Both the position numbers and the translations under genes were made by a program. This document shows, piece after piece, positions 6,441 through 7,366 of a stretch of DNA of 7,366 bases. The first letter of the stretch is position 1. The number at the start of each line of letters is the position of its first letter. The notes below the pieces were generated by a model. The model had not been told where the DNA came from. It searched no databases and worked only from the letters and a program-made list of their open reading frames with translations. Location of the stretch: the NCBI GenBank assembly GCA_017880715.1, contig JADGRT010000140.1, forward strand, positions 1 through 7,366. The letters run 5' to 3'. The DNA is from Verrucomicrobiia bacterium (GTDB lineage Bacteria; Verrucomicrobiota; Verrucomicrobiia; Limisphaerales; UBA1319).

Positions 6441-7133
6441 ATGAATCCTCACCTTCGCAAAGGGACAGCATCGGCGCTACTGGGCCTGTTGGCGCTGCTT
6501 TCCACTTCGGCTTTCGCCCAGACGCCATCGCCGTTTTTCCAGGATCGCGACCTGACCAGGATCGGCGTCTATTATTATCCGGAAGCGTGGCCGTCGAATC
6601 AGTGGGGCCGCGATATCGCCAACATCAAAAAGCTGGGGCTTGAGTTCGTTCACATGGGCGAATTTGCCTGGGCGTTCATGGAGCCGGAAGAAGGCAAGTT
6701 CTCTTTCGACTGGCTGGAGCGGAACGTGCAGCTTTGCGCCGATCAAGGCCTGAAAGTCGTCCTTTGCACGCCGAGTCCCACGCCGCCCGTGTGGCTCGTG
6801 CGGCAACATCCCGAGGTGCTGATGGTCGATGCCAAGGGCCGCCGAATGCAGCATGGCTCGCGCGAGCACGCCTGCTGGAGCACCGCCGCTTACCGGCAGC
6901 AGGTCGAAAAGATCGTCACTGAGCTGGGCAAACGGTTTGGTAAAAACCCGGCCGTTTGGGGCTGGCAGCTCGACAATGAACTCAGCCATTACGGCAAAGA
7001 CTTCTGCTACTGCGAAGCCTGCACGGCCAAATTCCAGGCCTGGTTGCAACAGAAATACGGCACGGTCGAAAGTTTGAATCGCGATTGGGGCAATGCCTTC
7101 TGGTCGCAAATCTACCAGGAGTTCACGCAAATC
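6441..7133 (+). CDS. Secreted GH42 beta-galactosidase, N-terminal part only, broken at its 3' end
   Basis: About 231 residues belong to the catalytic (beta/alpha)8 barrel of glycoside hydrolase family 42, retaining enzymes that release galactose from beta-galactosides. ATG 6441 starts a good Sec signal peptide ending TSAFA-Q27. IGVYYYPEAWP (41-51) is the family's N-terminal motif, and WGWQLDNELSH carries the acid/base Glu180. Cys145, Cys189, Cys191 and Cys194 have the same spacing as the zinc-binding cysteines 106/150/152/155 of the Thermus A4 enzyme, and Glu180 then falls on its Glu141. Family-like sequence runs to NRDWGNAFWSQIYQEFTQI, where PLPN or similar is expected, then stops. The frame remains open to the window end, but that tail does not look like GH42. 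The catalytic nucleophile, trimerisation domain and C-terminus are absent. An export signal is notable because many GH42 enzymes are cytoplasmic. Confidence 0.88.
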
Positions 7134-7366
7134 CAGACAGTCGGAGTAATTGGCAATGACCTCATTGAATTCGCGTTCGGCATCGGCGGCGGCCTGTTGC
7201 GAACTTCCGAACGTCGGCAGTTCAACCAGATCGAGATCGTTGGCGGTCAAATCTTTTGCATAAAACGGAGCTTTGCTCCAGTTCTCAAATTCAGCCAACT
7301 GTTCGGACTTGTTGGCGTCAAGGCAGCCGAGCGCATAAATCGCCTGCGCGCGGATGGCGCGGTCGG
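7134..7366 (-). CDS. Fragment of an unrelated protein, possibly TPR-like, on the reverse strand
   Basis: Read on the - strand from the window edge, this gives about 77 residues without a stop, including DRAIRAQAIYALGCLDANK, LAEFENWSKAPFYAKDL and AAADAEREFNEVIANYSDC. It looks like genuine coding sequence: mixed hydrophilic composition, helical periodicity and little low-complexity content. The segments around YALG and EFNEVIANYSDC vaguely recall tetratricopeptide helices, but I do not recognise the family. Both ends are missing: the start lies beyond the window, and the C-terminal side is cut at about 7134, where the frame runs on antisense into the GH42 gene. The + strand reading of this stretch is the implausible tail of the GH42 frame. 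Confidence 0.5.

Noticed and set aside
6477..7133. - strand open frame opposite the GH42 gene
   Set aside because: The + strand here is unmistakably GH42. Only the portion of the - frame beyond about 7134 looks like real protein.
7134..7366. C-terminal continuation of the GH42 protein on the + strand
   Set aside because: The frame is open, but the residues do not resemble the GH42 barrel expected after FTQI, while the opposite strand reads as more natural protein.
1..7366. tRNA, rRNA, riboswitch or phage attachment site
   Set aside because: No cloverleaf, conserved rRNA segment or known riboswitch core was recognised on either strand.

Overview
The window looks like part of a GC-rich Gram-negative chromosome, most likely from the Verrucomicrobiota (Limisphaerales/Pedosphaera-like). 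That placement is an inference from three things: the style of the interspersed repeats (GTAGCGCAG and GGAGCGCGGAC hairpin pairs, which I recall as common in that group), the general lack of strong Shine-Dalgarno sites, and an exported GH42 glycosidase. It is not proven by a marker gene.

Layout. Bases 1-356 are a non-coding leader holding a nested inverted repeat (32-165), a weak promoter candidate (193-220) and a small hairpin followed by five T (317-340). Bases 357-6161 are a complete tripartite efflux operon on the + strand: a TolC-family outer membrane channel (357-1670), a lipoprotein-type periplasmic adaptor (about 1933-3057) and an MdtB/MdtC-like RND permease (3054-6161, overlapping the adaptor stop by ATGA). 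A second inverted repeat (1769-1883) sits between channel and adaptor, and a third (6226-6303) follows the permease. At 6441 a secreted GH42 beta-galactosidase begins. Its recognisable sequence stops abruptly near 7133, and the last ~230 bases read best as a fragment of an unrelated protein on the - strand, so the window ends in a rearrangement or an assembly chimera.

How it works together. The permease would use the proton gradient to pump small hydrophobic or amphipathic compounds, the adaptor would connect it to the channel, and the channel would cross the outer membrane. All three parts are encoded in one unit, with no linked regulator visible. The GH42 enzyme is a separate unit that would act on galactosides outside the cytoplasm.

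The most interesting signal is non-coding. All three intergenic repeats share one architecture: a GTAG or GGAG foot, then an imperfect hairpin, present as two inverted copies. This is the architecture of REP/BIME elements mobilised by RAYT (TnpA_REP) transposases, but the three differ in sequence. In the middle one, all eight differences between its two 50-nt arms form four compensatory base-pair changes that keep every small hairpin intact.
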